Positions 1 through 8,071 of a DNA stretch of 64,000 nucleotides are shown piece after piece. The stretch is from NCBI RefSeq assembly GCF_900105595.1, contig NZ_LT629784.1, positions 2,294,001-2,358,000 on the forward strand. Reading direction: 5' to 3'. How positions within the stretch are numbered: the stretch's first letter is position 1; every line of letters begins with the position of its first letter. Under the pieces are notes generated by a model. That model ran no database searches. It saw nothing but the letters and a program-made list of their open reading frames with translations, and was not told the origin of the DNA. The position numbers and the translations under genes were made by a program. Origin of the DNA: Stappia sp. ES.058. GTDB lineage: Bacteria; Pseudomonadota; Alphaproteobacteria; Rhizobiales; Stappiaceae.

Positions 1-1
1 T

Positions 2-544
2 TCGTCCCCGGTTCAGTTTGCCGACGTCACGCTTTTTGCAACCTACAAAACGTTTCGCGGACCGCACGGTTGCATTGTCCTGACCAATTCCGCTGAGATA
101 TGGAAGGCAATCCGGAGCCGCCTCTACCCGGAACTTCAAGGGAGCGTGGTGGCCTCAACGCTTGCCGGCCTTGCCGCCACACTGGAAGAAGCAGGCACCC
201 TCGAATATGCCGAATACCAGCATCGAACAGTTGACCTGAGCCGGCGGTTGGCTAAGGGCGTTGCCGCTCAGGGTGTGGAGATCGTGACTGGCGGGACGGA
301 CAATCACGGGTTCATTGCCGTCGTTCCGGCCGAATGCCGCGCCAGTGCCGCCGACGCATGCGGGATGCTTTCGCAACAAGGCATCCTGACCAACAAGACG
401 CCAATCCCCTTCGATCGCCGGTCACTGCTTGAGTCAAGCGGCGTTCGGATCGGCGCGTCTTTTGTCGCGAATCTCGAGATCAGCAACGACGAGATCGACA
501 GCATTGCGGGCTGCATTGGGAGAACGATCAGGTCTCTTCATTGA
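2..544 (+). CDS. SHMT-like PLP-dependent enzyme, C-terminal part (cut by window edge)
   Basis: The reading frame is open from the first bases of the window, so the N-terminal part lies outside; 180 residues are visible. The fragment is fold-type I PLP enzyme of the serine hydroxymethyltransferase family: YKTFRGPHG at residues 15-23 is the PLP-lysine loop (Lys16), VTGGTDNHGF sits at 95-104, and SGVRIGAS near 147-154 carries the arginine that binds the substrate carboxylate. The family includes glycine/serine C1 transferases and the L-threonine transaldolases of natural-product clusters. The next gene, 28 bases downstream on the same strand, is an NRPS-like synthase, so I infer supply or aldol-type modification of a beta-hydroxy amino acid rather than housekeeping GlyA. 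The match is weaker than a true GlyA. Family assignment is firm, the reaction is not. Confidence 0.82.
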   Translation, partial: SSPVQFADVTLFATYKTFRGPHGCIVLTNSAEIWKAIRSRLYPELQGSVVASTLAGLAATLEEAGTLEYAEYQHRTVDLSRRLAKGVAAQGVEIVTGGTDNHGFIAVVPAECRASAADACGMLSQQGILTNKTPIPFDRRSLLESSGVRIGASFVANLEISNDEIDSIAGCIGRTIRSLH

Positions 545-572
545 TCACCATGCGGATATTATTGGTGCGATA

Positions 573-3500
573 ATGAAATTGAAAAATATCTTGGTCTGGT
601 CAATACCGCGAAGCCGATCTACTGCGTTCGAGCGCTCGGTAATGCAGCGCCACGATCTGACAGTTTTGCATGAGACCCTGTCGGCGCCTTACCTCGAATT
701 GCACTCCAGAAGGCGCGCCAAAAAAATTGCGACGGCCAGACAGGAACAGGATTTGCCATCGGGCGAAGAGGATTATGTTGCAGCTTTGAACGCCTTGGCG
801 GTTACGTCAAAGGGCCGTGTGACCCTGTCGAAGGAACTGATTTGCTTCTTCGATACCGCACAGATCGAGGATGCCTGGCTTCGGCATTTCGCTCACGTCT
901 TTCTGGTGCGCGATCCGGCAGCGGCATTGCGTTCATTGTGGCGCGTGTCATGCGCGGGACCAACCACCTATTATGATCCGAACGAGGTCGACTACGCGCG
1001 CATGCGCAACGTCTACAGCCGCGTCGTCGATGCCTGCGGAATGAACTCTGCCATGGTGCTTGAGGCGGATGACGACCTGCTCGCCGACACCGAAAACGCG
1101 TTGCGACGGTTCTGTGAATTCGCAGGCCTGGATTTCTGCCCGGCTATGCTCGAATGGAAAGCAGAAGACGTCCAGCCCTGGAACGTCTGGAAGGGCTGGC
1201 ACGATGACGCCGCGAAATCGTCCGGTTTCCAGGCGCCTACGCATGAAACGCCCACGATACCCGAGAGCATTGCGGCCGACATCGCCGAACGCGCCGTTGA
1301 AGCGGCACCTGTCTACCAGGCATTCTCCCTGGCGGCGGCAAGAGAACGGCACAAATTTTCCGGAAGCGCCGTGAAACCGTTGCTGCCGTTGCCCGACGCG
1401 CAGGCGCAACTCCTTTTTCCGACCGATATTAAGGCCGGAATTGACGACCTTGTCACCTATGCTGGCGGATCTTCGAACGCGTTCGAGGTTATCGGACTGG
1501 ATTGCGCGCGACTGGAAGGCCTTGGCGCCACCGACGCAGGGGAAGCTGCGCGCATCCTGGATCGCCCGTTGCTCTTGCCTGCGGGAGCGGAGGCGGCACA
1601 AAAAGCGGTTGCGAAGGGTCTTGGCCTCAAGCCCGCTCTCCTGCCGCCATTGTCGGCCGCGCCCGGCACGCAACGGATTGCGGAGTTGCGGCAGGAAGCC
1701 GTCGCGGCCGTTGAGGCGGCCGTCGCGGAAACCACGGACCACGTCTTGAAGGCGAACGCGAAAACACGGATCGGGCCATGTCCCGCCGATTTCGCTGTTG
1801 CCATGTCCTCGGTTGCCAAGGCACATCCGGATCTCTGCGTCCTGACGGATGGATCGGCAAGCTACACAGCCTCCCAATACGCCGCGGAACTGGTCCGCGT
1901 CGGAAACATTCTCCGGCAGACGGTAGGCGGTCGCGCACTTGAGCCGCGCTGGATCGTGATCTTTGCAACGCGCAGCGCGGAAACAGTCCTTGCGATGAGC
2001 GCGTGCCTGGCCGTCGGATTGCCCTTTCTTGAAATTCCGGTTTGGTACCGCGACGACCATGTCGAAGAAATCATCGACAAGTTGGATCCGGCGCTGGCGC
2101 TGTGCGATGCCGCCGCAACCCACAAGCTACGCGGACGCGTGCCAACCCTTGGCTTCGATGAACTCGCCTCCGCATCCGGAAGCGTCGATGGCCCGAAAGA
2201 ATGGCCGTCACCGTCGCAGGGCGGACCAAAGGACCTGGCCCACGGCGTTTTGACCTCGGGCACCACATCAGTTTCAAAAATCGTGCGAATCCCGCAATCG
2301 CAAGTCTTTGATTCTCTTGATACGTTTGCGAAGTATATCGCGCCGGGCGATCGGCTGGGCCTGAACATGTGGTTGACGTGCTACGTCTTCTACCCGCCCC
2401 TCCTGGGCGCCACCAGCGTTGTGGTGCCCGACGCGGTGGTGCTGAACCCACACGCGTTCGTCGAGTTCGTTCAATCTGAACGCCTTACGCAACTCATGGT
2501 CACGCCAAGCCTGCTCGAGGCGCTGATCGGGCTCGGGCCCGCACTGACCGCGGGATTGTCGGAACTGCACACGCTTTGGATAAGCGGAGAGGCGATGCCA
2601 AGCCCGCTTTGGGATACTGCGGCCTCTCTCTTGCCGAACGTTCGGTTTCTCAATCTGTATGGAATCAACGAAACGGGCGACGTCGGCATCGCCTTTGATG
2701 CGAGCGGTCGGTTCGAGCTGTTCCCCGGGATCGAGGTCTATATCCTGGACGACGGCGTCAAGATGGTTCCCGACGGAGCCATCGGCGATATGCATATTGC
2801 CAGCCACGGCTTGAGCGACGGCTATGTCCGCGACGAAGAAGCAGCGCGCCGCAATTTCGTTCCAAATCCCTTCCGCGACAAGGGCTCGACGGAGCCACCG
2901 GTGCTCTACCGCGCCGGTGATCGAGTGCGGCGGGATCCATCGGGGCGCATTTCGTTTGCCGGGCGCGATACCGCGCATCTGAAGCTGCGCGGCTTCAAGA
3001 TAGATCCCGGCCGGATCGAATCCGTGCTTTTGGGTCATCCCGACATCGAAGCCGCGGTCGTCAAGACCCGGGGCAGCAGTTCGAAAAAGGAACTGGTTGC
3101 CTACGTCGTTCCCGCCGGCAGAAAGGAACCGACCGGCAGAGAACTTCGCGCGTATTGTGTCAAGCACTTGCCATCCTATGCAGTGCCGAATGCCTTTTTC
3201 GCGATAGACGATATTCCCCTGGCGGGCAGCAAGAAGCGAGACGAAGGCGCCCTGGGTGAGAGGATCAAGGGACGAAAGCTTGCGGAAAACGAGGTGCATC
3301 TGCCGGAAACCCAGAAAACAGTCATCCAGGCGTTCTATGCCGTCCTCGGTTCCGACCTGCCGGCGCTTGGTGCCCAAGACAGCTTTTTCGACTTTGGGGG
3401 CAGTTTGCAACTATTGGAATTGCAACGCGAACTGAACCGCAGGGCGGGCGTGGACCTGAGCCTTGAGCACGTCTTCGAGGATCCGACGGTGGAAGCGCTC

Positions 3501-4676
3501 GCAAGGCATATCGATGCGCACAAGGCAGGGCATGCGCCCGTTTCAGCGGGAAATCGCTTCGATGCCGAGGCTGAAGCGGCGGATCTGCCCTTGCCGCCGC
3601 CGCGCGTCGCAAGGGCCGCGCGGCACATGGGCAAACAGGTCCTGTTGACAGGTGCAACTGGATTCGTGGGCAGATACGTCTTGGCCGAACTGGCGGAAGA
3701 TCCGGAAGTATCCCGTGTTTTTTGTGTCGTGCGTGCCGACGACACCGAGTCTGCATACGAAAGAACAAGCCGCGCCGCGCCGCGCCGCGCCAAATCCGTT
3801 CAACCGGTGTGGGCAGCCTCCGGGGACAAGATTGTCGCGGTCGCGGGCGATATCACGCGGGCCAACCTGGGCCTGTCCGACGACGCCACGCGTGACCTTG
3901 AAGATCAAGTCGACACGGTGATCCACTGCGCTGCCGAGGTGAACTGGATCAAGCCCTACCAGAATCTCAAGAAGCCGAATGTGCTCGGCACAGCGAACGT
4001 TGCGGTTTTTGCGGCTCGGGCCGGTGCTTCGGTTACCATGCTATCGACCGTGCCGACCAATGGAGCGGCAAGCGGATACCATCACTCAAAACTCGTGTGC
4101 GAAGCCTATGCAAGACGGTGCGCCGAGGAAACCGGCTTGCCGATCCGGGTTATTCGCTGCGGCGATATCGCGGCACCGGCGGATGCAAGCCTTCGAACGG
4201 ACGTCAACGAAGACGACTATATCGTGCTGCTGCTGCGTGCCGCGCTGGAACTCGGGGTCTGGCCCGGCGACGTGGACTGGGCGGTAAACCTCGCCCCGGT
4301 GGATGGTGCGGCGCGTGCCATCATCTCGACGGCAAAAAGCGACGGCCCGGGTGCGCGCACCTCCGTGCTGATCAATTCCGAGAGCCTTTCCTGGACAAGC
4401 ATCTGTGCCTGGATCGCGGAGGATCGGCCGAGCGGTGCATTTCGCGAAACGACATTGATGTCGTTTCGCGACGCTCTGGAAGAGGCGTCTGCGTCGCCGG
4501 CGGTGCAACGCGCCACACTCGTTCTCCAGGGCTCTCTCGACGACCTGGAACACGGGCCCGACCGTGCGGGCCTGCCACTCGCCGCCGACGCAGCGATTCC
4601 GCGTATTAACCGCGACTACATTCTCCAATTGCTGACCGCACTAAAGACCGCAGAAACCGCTGACATGAGAGGATGA
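573..4676 (+). CDS. NRPS-like megasynthase: sulfotransferase-A-PCP-thioester reductase
   Basis: A 1367-residue protein beginning at ATG 573; the frame is open further upstream but overlaps the preceding gene. Residues 1-260 resemble the sulfotransferase family: WSIPRSRST (9-17) is the PAPS 5'-phosphate loop and FLVRD (110-114) precedes the 3'-phosphate site. An adenylation domain follows, with core A3 at about 558-563 (LTSGTT), A5 YGINETGD, A7 YRAGDR, A8 KLRGFKIDPGRIE and a lysine at the A10 position (GSKKRD). The carrier domain has FGGS with Ser944 as the phosphopantetheine site. The C-terminus is a thioester reductase with NADPH loop GATGFVG (about 1027-1033) and Tyr1169-xxx-Lys1173. There is no condensation domain, so one acid is activated, tethered and released reductively as an aldehyde or alcohol. 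The sulfotransferase fusion is unusual. Substrate unknown. Confidence 0.9.
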   Translation: MKLKNILVWSIPRSRSTAFERSVMQRHDLTVLHETLSAPYLELHSRRRAKKIATARQEQDLPSGEEDYVAALNALAVTSKGRVTLSKELICFFDTAQIEDAWLRHFAHVFLVRDPAAALRSLWRVSCAGPTTYYDPNEVDYARMRNVYSRVVDACGMNSAMVLEADDDLLADTENALRRFCEFAGLDFCPAMLEWKAEDVQPWNVWKGWHDDAAKSSGFQAPTHETPTIPESIAADIAERAVEAAPVYQAFSLAAARERHKFSGSAVKPLLPLPDAQAQLLFPTDIKAGIDDLVTYAGGSSNAFEVIGLDCARLEGLGATDAGEAARILDRPLLLPAGAEAAQKAVAKGLGLKPALLPPLSAAPGTQRIAELRQEAVAAVEAAVAETTDHVLKANAKTRIGPCPADFAVAMSSVAKAHPDLCVLTDGSASYTASQYAAELVRVGNILRQTVGGRALEPRWIVIFATRSAETVLAMSACLAVGLPFLEIPVWYRDDHVEEIIDKLDPALALCDAAATHKLRGRVPTLGFDELASASGSVDGPKEWPSPSQGGPKDLAHGVLTSGTTSVSKIVRIPQSQVFDSLDTFAKYIAPGDRLGLNMWLTCYVFYPPLLGATSVVVPDAVVLNPHAFVEFVQSERLTQLMVTPSLLEALIGLGPALTAGLSELHTLWISGEAMPSPLWDTAASLLPNVRFLNLYGINETGDVGIAFDASGRFELFPGIEVYILDDGVKMVPDGAIGDMHIASHGLSDGYVRDEEAARRNFVPNPFRDKGSTEPPVLYRAGDRVRRDPSGRISFAGRDTAHLKLRGFKIDPGRIESVLLGHPDIEAAVVKTRGSSSKKELVAYVVPAGRKEPTGRELRAYCVKHLPSYAVPNAFFAIDDIPLAGSKKRDEGALGERIKGRKLAENEVHLPETQKTVIQAFYAVLGSDLPALGAQDSFFDFGGSLQLLELQRELNRRAGVDLSLEHVFEDPTVEALARHIDAHKAGHAPVSAGNRFDAEAEAADLPLPPPRVARAARHMGKQVLLTGATGFVGRYVLAELAEDPEVSRVFCVVRADDTESAYERTSRAAPRRAKSVQPVWAASGDKIVAVAGDITRANLGLSDDATRDLEDQVDTVIHCAAEVNWIKPYQNLKKPNVLGTANVAVFAARAGASVTMLSTVPTNGAASGYHHSKLVCEAYARRCAEETGLPIRVIRCGDIAAPADASLRTDVNEDDYIVLLLRAALELGVWPGDVDWAVNLAPVDGAARAIISTAKSDGPGARTSVLINSESLSWTSICAWIAEDRPSGAFRETTLMSFRDALEEASASPAVQRATLVLQGSLDDLEHGPDRAGLPLAADAAIPRINRDYILQLLTALKTAETADMRG

Positions 4677-4677
4677 T

Positions 4678-5685
4678 GTGAGCATTGCCAATACGTATTC
4701 CGTGCCACGAGCCGGCGCCAATCCGGAGCCACGCGAAACCACCCTGCCCCGTCTCAAGGCCATGGATATAGAGGTCGGGATCACGTATTGCGGCCTGTGC
4801 GCGAGCGACCTCCATCTCGCCGATGGCGATTTCGGCGACATGTCGGTGTTTCCGCAGGTGTGCGGTCATGAAATCGTCGGCACGGTTCGGGCCGTCGGAT
4901 CGGACAAGACCGAACGGCGCGTCGGTGAGCGCGTTGGCATCGGCTGGCAGAAAGGTGCCTGTTTCAAGTGCGAGGCCTGTCTCGCGGGAGAGGAACAGCA
5001 TTGCCCGGAAGCACGGCTGACCTGCTGCAGCGGAGAGGTCGGTGGCTTTGCGGATATCGTGCGATGTGACGCGCGCTTTTCCTATACCGTCCCCGAAGTG
5101 ATTTCATCGGCCGAAGCAGCCCCGTTGTTGTGCGCCGGCCATACCACCTACACAGCACTCATGCGCCATGCTCGTCCCGCATCCAGGGTCGGCGTTCTCG
5201 GGATTGGGGGGCTGGGGCATCTGGCGGTGCAGTTCGCGGACAAGATGGGCTGCGACGTGACCGCCATCTCCGGGAGTCCGGCCAAGGCGGAAGAAGCCTA
5301 TACGCATGGCGCGGACAGCTTCCTGGATGTCCAGGATGCGGTTCAACGGGCCAGGAGGACATCCAGCTTGGATTTCTTGCTTGTCACCACTCCGAGCATT
5401 GAAGACTGGGACGCGGTCTTTGGCCTGATGCGCCCGCACGGGGTCGTCTGTGTCGCGGGTATGACCGAGCCGGCAACCGTCGACATCGTCGCCATGATGG
5501 AGCGTACCCTCACCTTGACCACCGCCAATGCCGGATCCCGGAACGACATGCGCGACATGCTGGCGTTTTGTGCGCGAACCGGCGTGCGTCCCGTCATTGA
5601 GGAGATGCCCATGACCGACCTCGACGAAGCGTTCGAACGATTACGGTCCGGTGCCGTGCGATACCGGGCGGTCCTGACCATCTAG
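4678..5685 (+). CDS. Zinc-dependent alcohol dehydrogenase (MDR, YahK/CAD-like)
   Basis: 335 residues from a GTG one base after the synthase stop; AGAGGA at about 4667 is a suitable ribosome site, and no ATG is available in frame before residue 29. Medium-chain dehydrogenase features: Cys41 in CGLCASD, His64 in GHE, a structural-zinc cysteine cluster (CFKCEACLAGEEQHC, about 94-108), and the Rossmann loop GIGGLGH. It is of the YahK/cinnamyl-alcohol dehydrogenase type that interconverts aldehydes and primary alcohols with NADP(H). The position directly behind a reductase-terminated synthase suggests it reduces the released aldehyde, which is inference. The usual histidine after the catalytic cysteine (CHSD) is alanine here (CASD). 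Confidence 0.88.
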   Translation: MSIANTYSVPRAGANPEPRETTLPRLKAMDIEVGITYCGLCASDLHLADGDFGDMSVFPQVCGHEIVGTVRAVGSDKTERRVGERVGIGWQKGACFKCEACLAGEEQHCPEARLTCCSGEVGGFADIVRCDARFSYTVPEVISSAEAAPLLCAGHTTYTALMRHARPASRVGVLGIGGLGHLAVQFADKMGCDVTAISGSPAKAEEAYTHGADSFLDVQDAVQRARRTSSLDFLLVTTPSIEDWDAVFGLMRPHGVVCVAGMTEPATVDIVAMMERTLTLTTANAGSRNDMRDMLAFCARTGVRPVIEEMPMTDLDEAFERLRSGAVRYRAVLTI

Positions 5686-5717
5686 GCGACGAAAACGGCG
5701 ACAACGGGATTCCGACA

Positions 5718-7085
5718 ATGGCGATGAAACGCCCTGCAGACGACAAGCCTCCCTCCGAAGCATGCATCGGAGACAACGGCTGGCATGCTGTTCTTTCCGC
5801 TCCGGCGTCCTTCACCCGTCTCGAAGGATCGCGCACCGCGGACTGGCTGGTGATCGGCGCCGGCTACACCGGCCTTGCGGCGGCACGGCGCCTCGTCGAG
5901 ACGGTTCCCGGCGACCGGATCATGGTACTTGAAGCGCTTCGTGTCGGGGATGGTCCCGCCGGACGCAGTTCCGGCTTCATGATCGATCTGCCGCACAAGC
6001 TCGATTCCGACAGCTACACAGGCAGTGTCGAGGAGGATCGTCGCCAAACGGATCGCAATCGGCTTGCCATCGCCTTCGTTCAACGGGTGATCGACGAGGA
6101 CGGCCTCGATCCCTTGATCCAGTATCGGACCGGCAAGGTGAATGCCGCAGCGACAGAGCACGGTGAAACGCTTTTGTCGGCCTATCGACAGCATCTCGAT
6201 GCGCTTGCGGAACCCTATGAAACCCTTGACGCCGACGACATGTCGACCCTGACCGGTTCCCACTACTACCGACACGGCATTCTCACGCCTCGAAGCGCGC
6301 TTTTGCACCCGGCGGCCTATCTTTGCGATCTGGCCAAGGTACTGTCCCGCCACGGTGTCGCGATCCACGAGAACTCCCCGGTACGCCAATTCACCGAAGG
6401 CCCACCCCACGTGGTGCGAACCGAACACGGTCGATTGACCGCGCCGAATGTGATCCTTGCCGTGAATGGGGCGGTGACGGCGTTCGGCCATTTCAAGAAA
6501 CGCCTGATGGATGTCTTCACGTTCGCCTCGCTGACGCGGGCGTTGACGGAAGACGAAACCAGGGCTCTCGGAGGTGCGCCCTTCTGGGGCGTTTTGCCGG
6601 CCGATCCGATGGGAACCACCGTGCGCCGCATCTCGGGTCCCCTGTATGGCGGCACGCGGATCCTTGTGCGCAACCGGTTCGTTCTCGCCAGCAAGGCCAG
6701 CGCTTTCGAGGGGCGGCCAATAGCGCGCATCGCTCGCCAGCAGCGCGACAGCTTCGACAATCGCTATCCGGCCTTAAGACATGTCCCGATGGACCACGTC
6801 TGGGGCGGCCGGCTGTGTCTTTCAAAGAACGGCGCAACCGCGTTTGGAGAGGTCGCTCCGGGCGTCTTTTCCGCCGCATGCCAGAACGGGTTGGGGTCCG
6901 TGAACGGGACCCTGCATGGCCTGCTTGCCGCCGACCTGGCGACCCGACGCGACTGCCACGGCGAACTGATCGCCGATTTGGCGGCAGCGGACCCGCCCGT
7001 TCGTATTCCCCCGGAACCCGTCACGAGGCGGGTTGGGAACTGGATCGTCGGCCGCCGCGAAAGCCGTGCAGGAATGGAGAGATGA
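5718..7085 (+). CDS. FAD-dependent amine/amino-acid oxidoreductase (DAO family)
   Basis: 455 residues from ATG 5718, 32 bases after the dehydrogenase. The dinucleotide-binding motif GAGYTG is at 47-52 after WLVI, and the GRSSGFM stretch is typical of gamma-glutamylputrescine oxidase and glycine/sarcosine oxidase relatives. Such enzymes oxidise a C-N bond with FAD. No signal peptide is seen, so it is cytoplasmic. In this cluster it could oxidise the amine of a synthase-derived amino aldehyde or amino acid (inference). The substrate cannot be read from sequence. Confidence 0.87.
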   Translation: MAMKRPADDKPPSEACIGDNGWHAVLSAPASFTRLEGSRTADWLVIGAGYTGLAAARRLVETVPGDRIMVLEALRVGDGPAGRSSGFMIDLPHKLDSDSYTGSVEEDRRQTDRNRLAIAFVQRVIDEDGLDPLIQYRTGKVNAAATEHGETLLSAYRQHLDALAEPYETLDADDMSTLTGSHYYRHGILTPRSALLHPAAYLCDLAKVLSRHGVAIHENSPVRQFTEGPPHVVRTEHGRLTAPNVILAVNGAVTAFGHFKKRLMDVFTFASLTRALTEDETRALGGAPFWGVLPADPMGTTVRRISGPLYGGTRILVRNRFVLASKASAFEGRPIARIARQQRDSFDNRYPALRHVPMDHVWGGRLCLSKNGATAFGEVAPGVFSAACQNGLGSVNGTLHGLLAADLATRRDCHGELIADLAAADPPVRIPPEPVTRRVGNWIVGRRESRAGMER

Positions 7086-7122
7086 CCGGCATGAAGCACA
7101 AGAAAACGCAAACGGGCCCATC

Positions 7123-7704
7123 ATGCGCTGCCTGATTGTATCCGCCCATCCCGACGCCAACAGCCATACCGCACGGCTCGCCGGGTTCGTCAACGAAGAG
7201 CTCGCCCGTCTCGGTCACGACGCGGGGGTGGCGGACCTTTACGCCGAGGGCTTTCAGCCGGTCATGACCAAGGAAGAAAGAACGACCTACTACAGCGCGG
7301 ACACGGCGCGCCTGACCATCGAGGACGAAGCCGAGCGCCTTCTCGAGGCGGATGCGCTGGTGCTCGTGTTCCCGACCTGGTGGTTCGGTCCGCCGGCAAT
7401 TCTCAAGGGGTGGTTCGATCGCGTCTGGGCACCCGGCATTGCGTTCGAACTGCAGGGGGAAGGCACGACCCCTCTCCTGCTTCGGCTGCGTCAGGTGTTG
7501 ATGATCACCACGCTCAATTGCAATCGGAGTGTTGACGAAAAGCTTGGATTGCCGATCGCAAGCAGTATTCGTGAAATCCTGCTCGGCATGTCCGCGCCGC
7601 AAGCGTCATTCGAAGCCTTGTCGCTCTACGACTGCGCCAAGCTCGACGCTGCTCGCATAACCTCTTTTGAGGACACGATCGCCAACAGCATCGAGAATTG
7701 GTGA
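7123..7704 (+). CDS. NAD(P)H quinone oxidoreductase-like flavoprotein (flavodoxin fold)
   Basis: 193 residues from ATG 7123; the frame is open upstream to 7033 but that part overlaps the previous gene and does not look like the family. The start MRCLIVSAHPDANSHT is the NQO1/KefF-type FMN-binding first strand and loop, and FPTWWFGPPAILKGWFDRV is the second flavin-contact segment. Members transfer two electrons from NAD(P)H to quinones or related acceptors. As a flavin reductase-like partner in the cluster it may act on a quinonoid or iminoquinone intermediate, which is speculative. A 14-codon open frame at 7091-7135 overlaps the start region and may only be chance. Confidence 0.85.
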   Translation: MRCLIVSAHPDANSHTARLAGFVNEELARLGHDAGVADLYAEGFQPVMTKEERTTYYSADTARLTIEDEAERLLEADALVLVFPTWWFGPPAILKGWFDRVWAPGIAFELQGEGTTPLLLRLRQVLMITTLNCNRSVDEKLGLPIASSIREILLGMSAPQASFEALSLYDCAKLDAARITSFEDTIANSIENW

Positions 7705-7750
7705 CCGGGCGTCGGGTCTTGCGCATTCCCAAAACGGAAAGGACGTCTCT

Positions 7751-8071
7751 ATGGCGAATGATGAGGAAAAATGCTGCGGCTACTGGATCGTTCAGGGAGA
7801 TCCGGTCTCCGATGAAACCGCCTTGGCGGAATACGGCCAGCTTTGGGGACCTGTCGCACAAAGGTTCGGGGCCAAAATGATCGCTGCCTCCGAAACGCCG
7901 GAAACAGTCGAGGGGCCGGGCCCCGGACGGGTCGTCGTCGTGCGTTTCCCATCCTACCAGGCGGCGCAGGATTGCTATCACAGCTCTGCCTACCAGGAAG
8001 CGGCCAGGTTCGGACGCAAGGCGGGCCGTCGGACGCTCGTGATCGTCAAGGGAGCCGCCGATGCCGTCTGA
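7751..8071 (+). CDS. DUF1330 family protein
   Basis: 106 residues from ATG 7751 with AAGGACG just upstream. The core shows the DUF1330 pattern: GYWIVQGDPVSDE, then PGPGRVVVVRFPSYQAAQDCYHSSAYQEA, ending in a short strand. DUF1330 proteins form a ferredoxin-like dimeric alpha/beta barrel; most are uncharacterised, and some relatives are small-molecule isomerases or monooxygenases. The gene lies inside the biosynthetic operon and its 3' end overlaps the next gene by 11 bases, so it is co-translated with the methyltransferase. A cyclase, isomerase or binding role is possible but unproven. Confidence 0.85.
   Translation: MANDEEKCCGYWIVQGDPVSDETALAEYGQLWGPVAQRFGAKMIAASETPETVEGPGPGRVVVVRFPSYQAAQDCYHSSAYQEAARFGRKAGRRTLVIVKGAADAV

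Noticed and set aside
7091..7135. 14-codon open frame before the quinone-reductase start
   Set aside because: It could be a leader peptide, but it overlaps the coding start and has no regulatory residues or ribosome-stalling pattern that would support attenuation.
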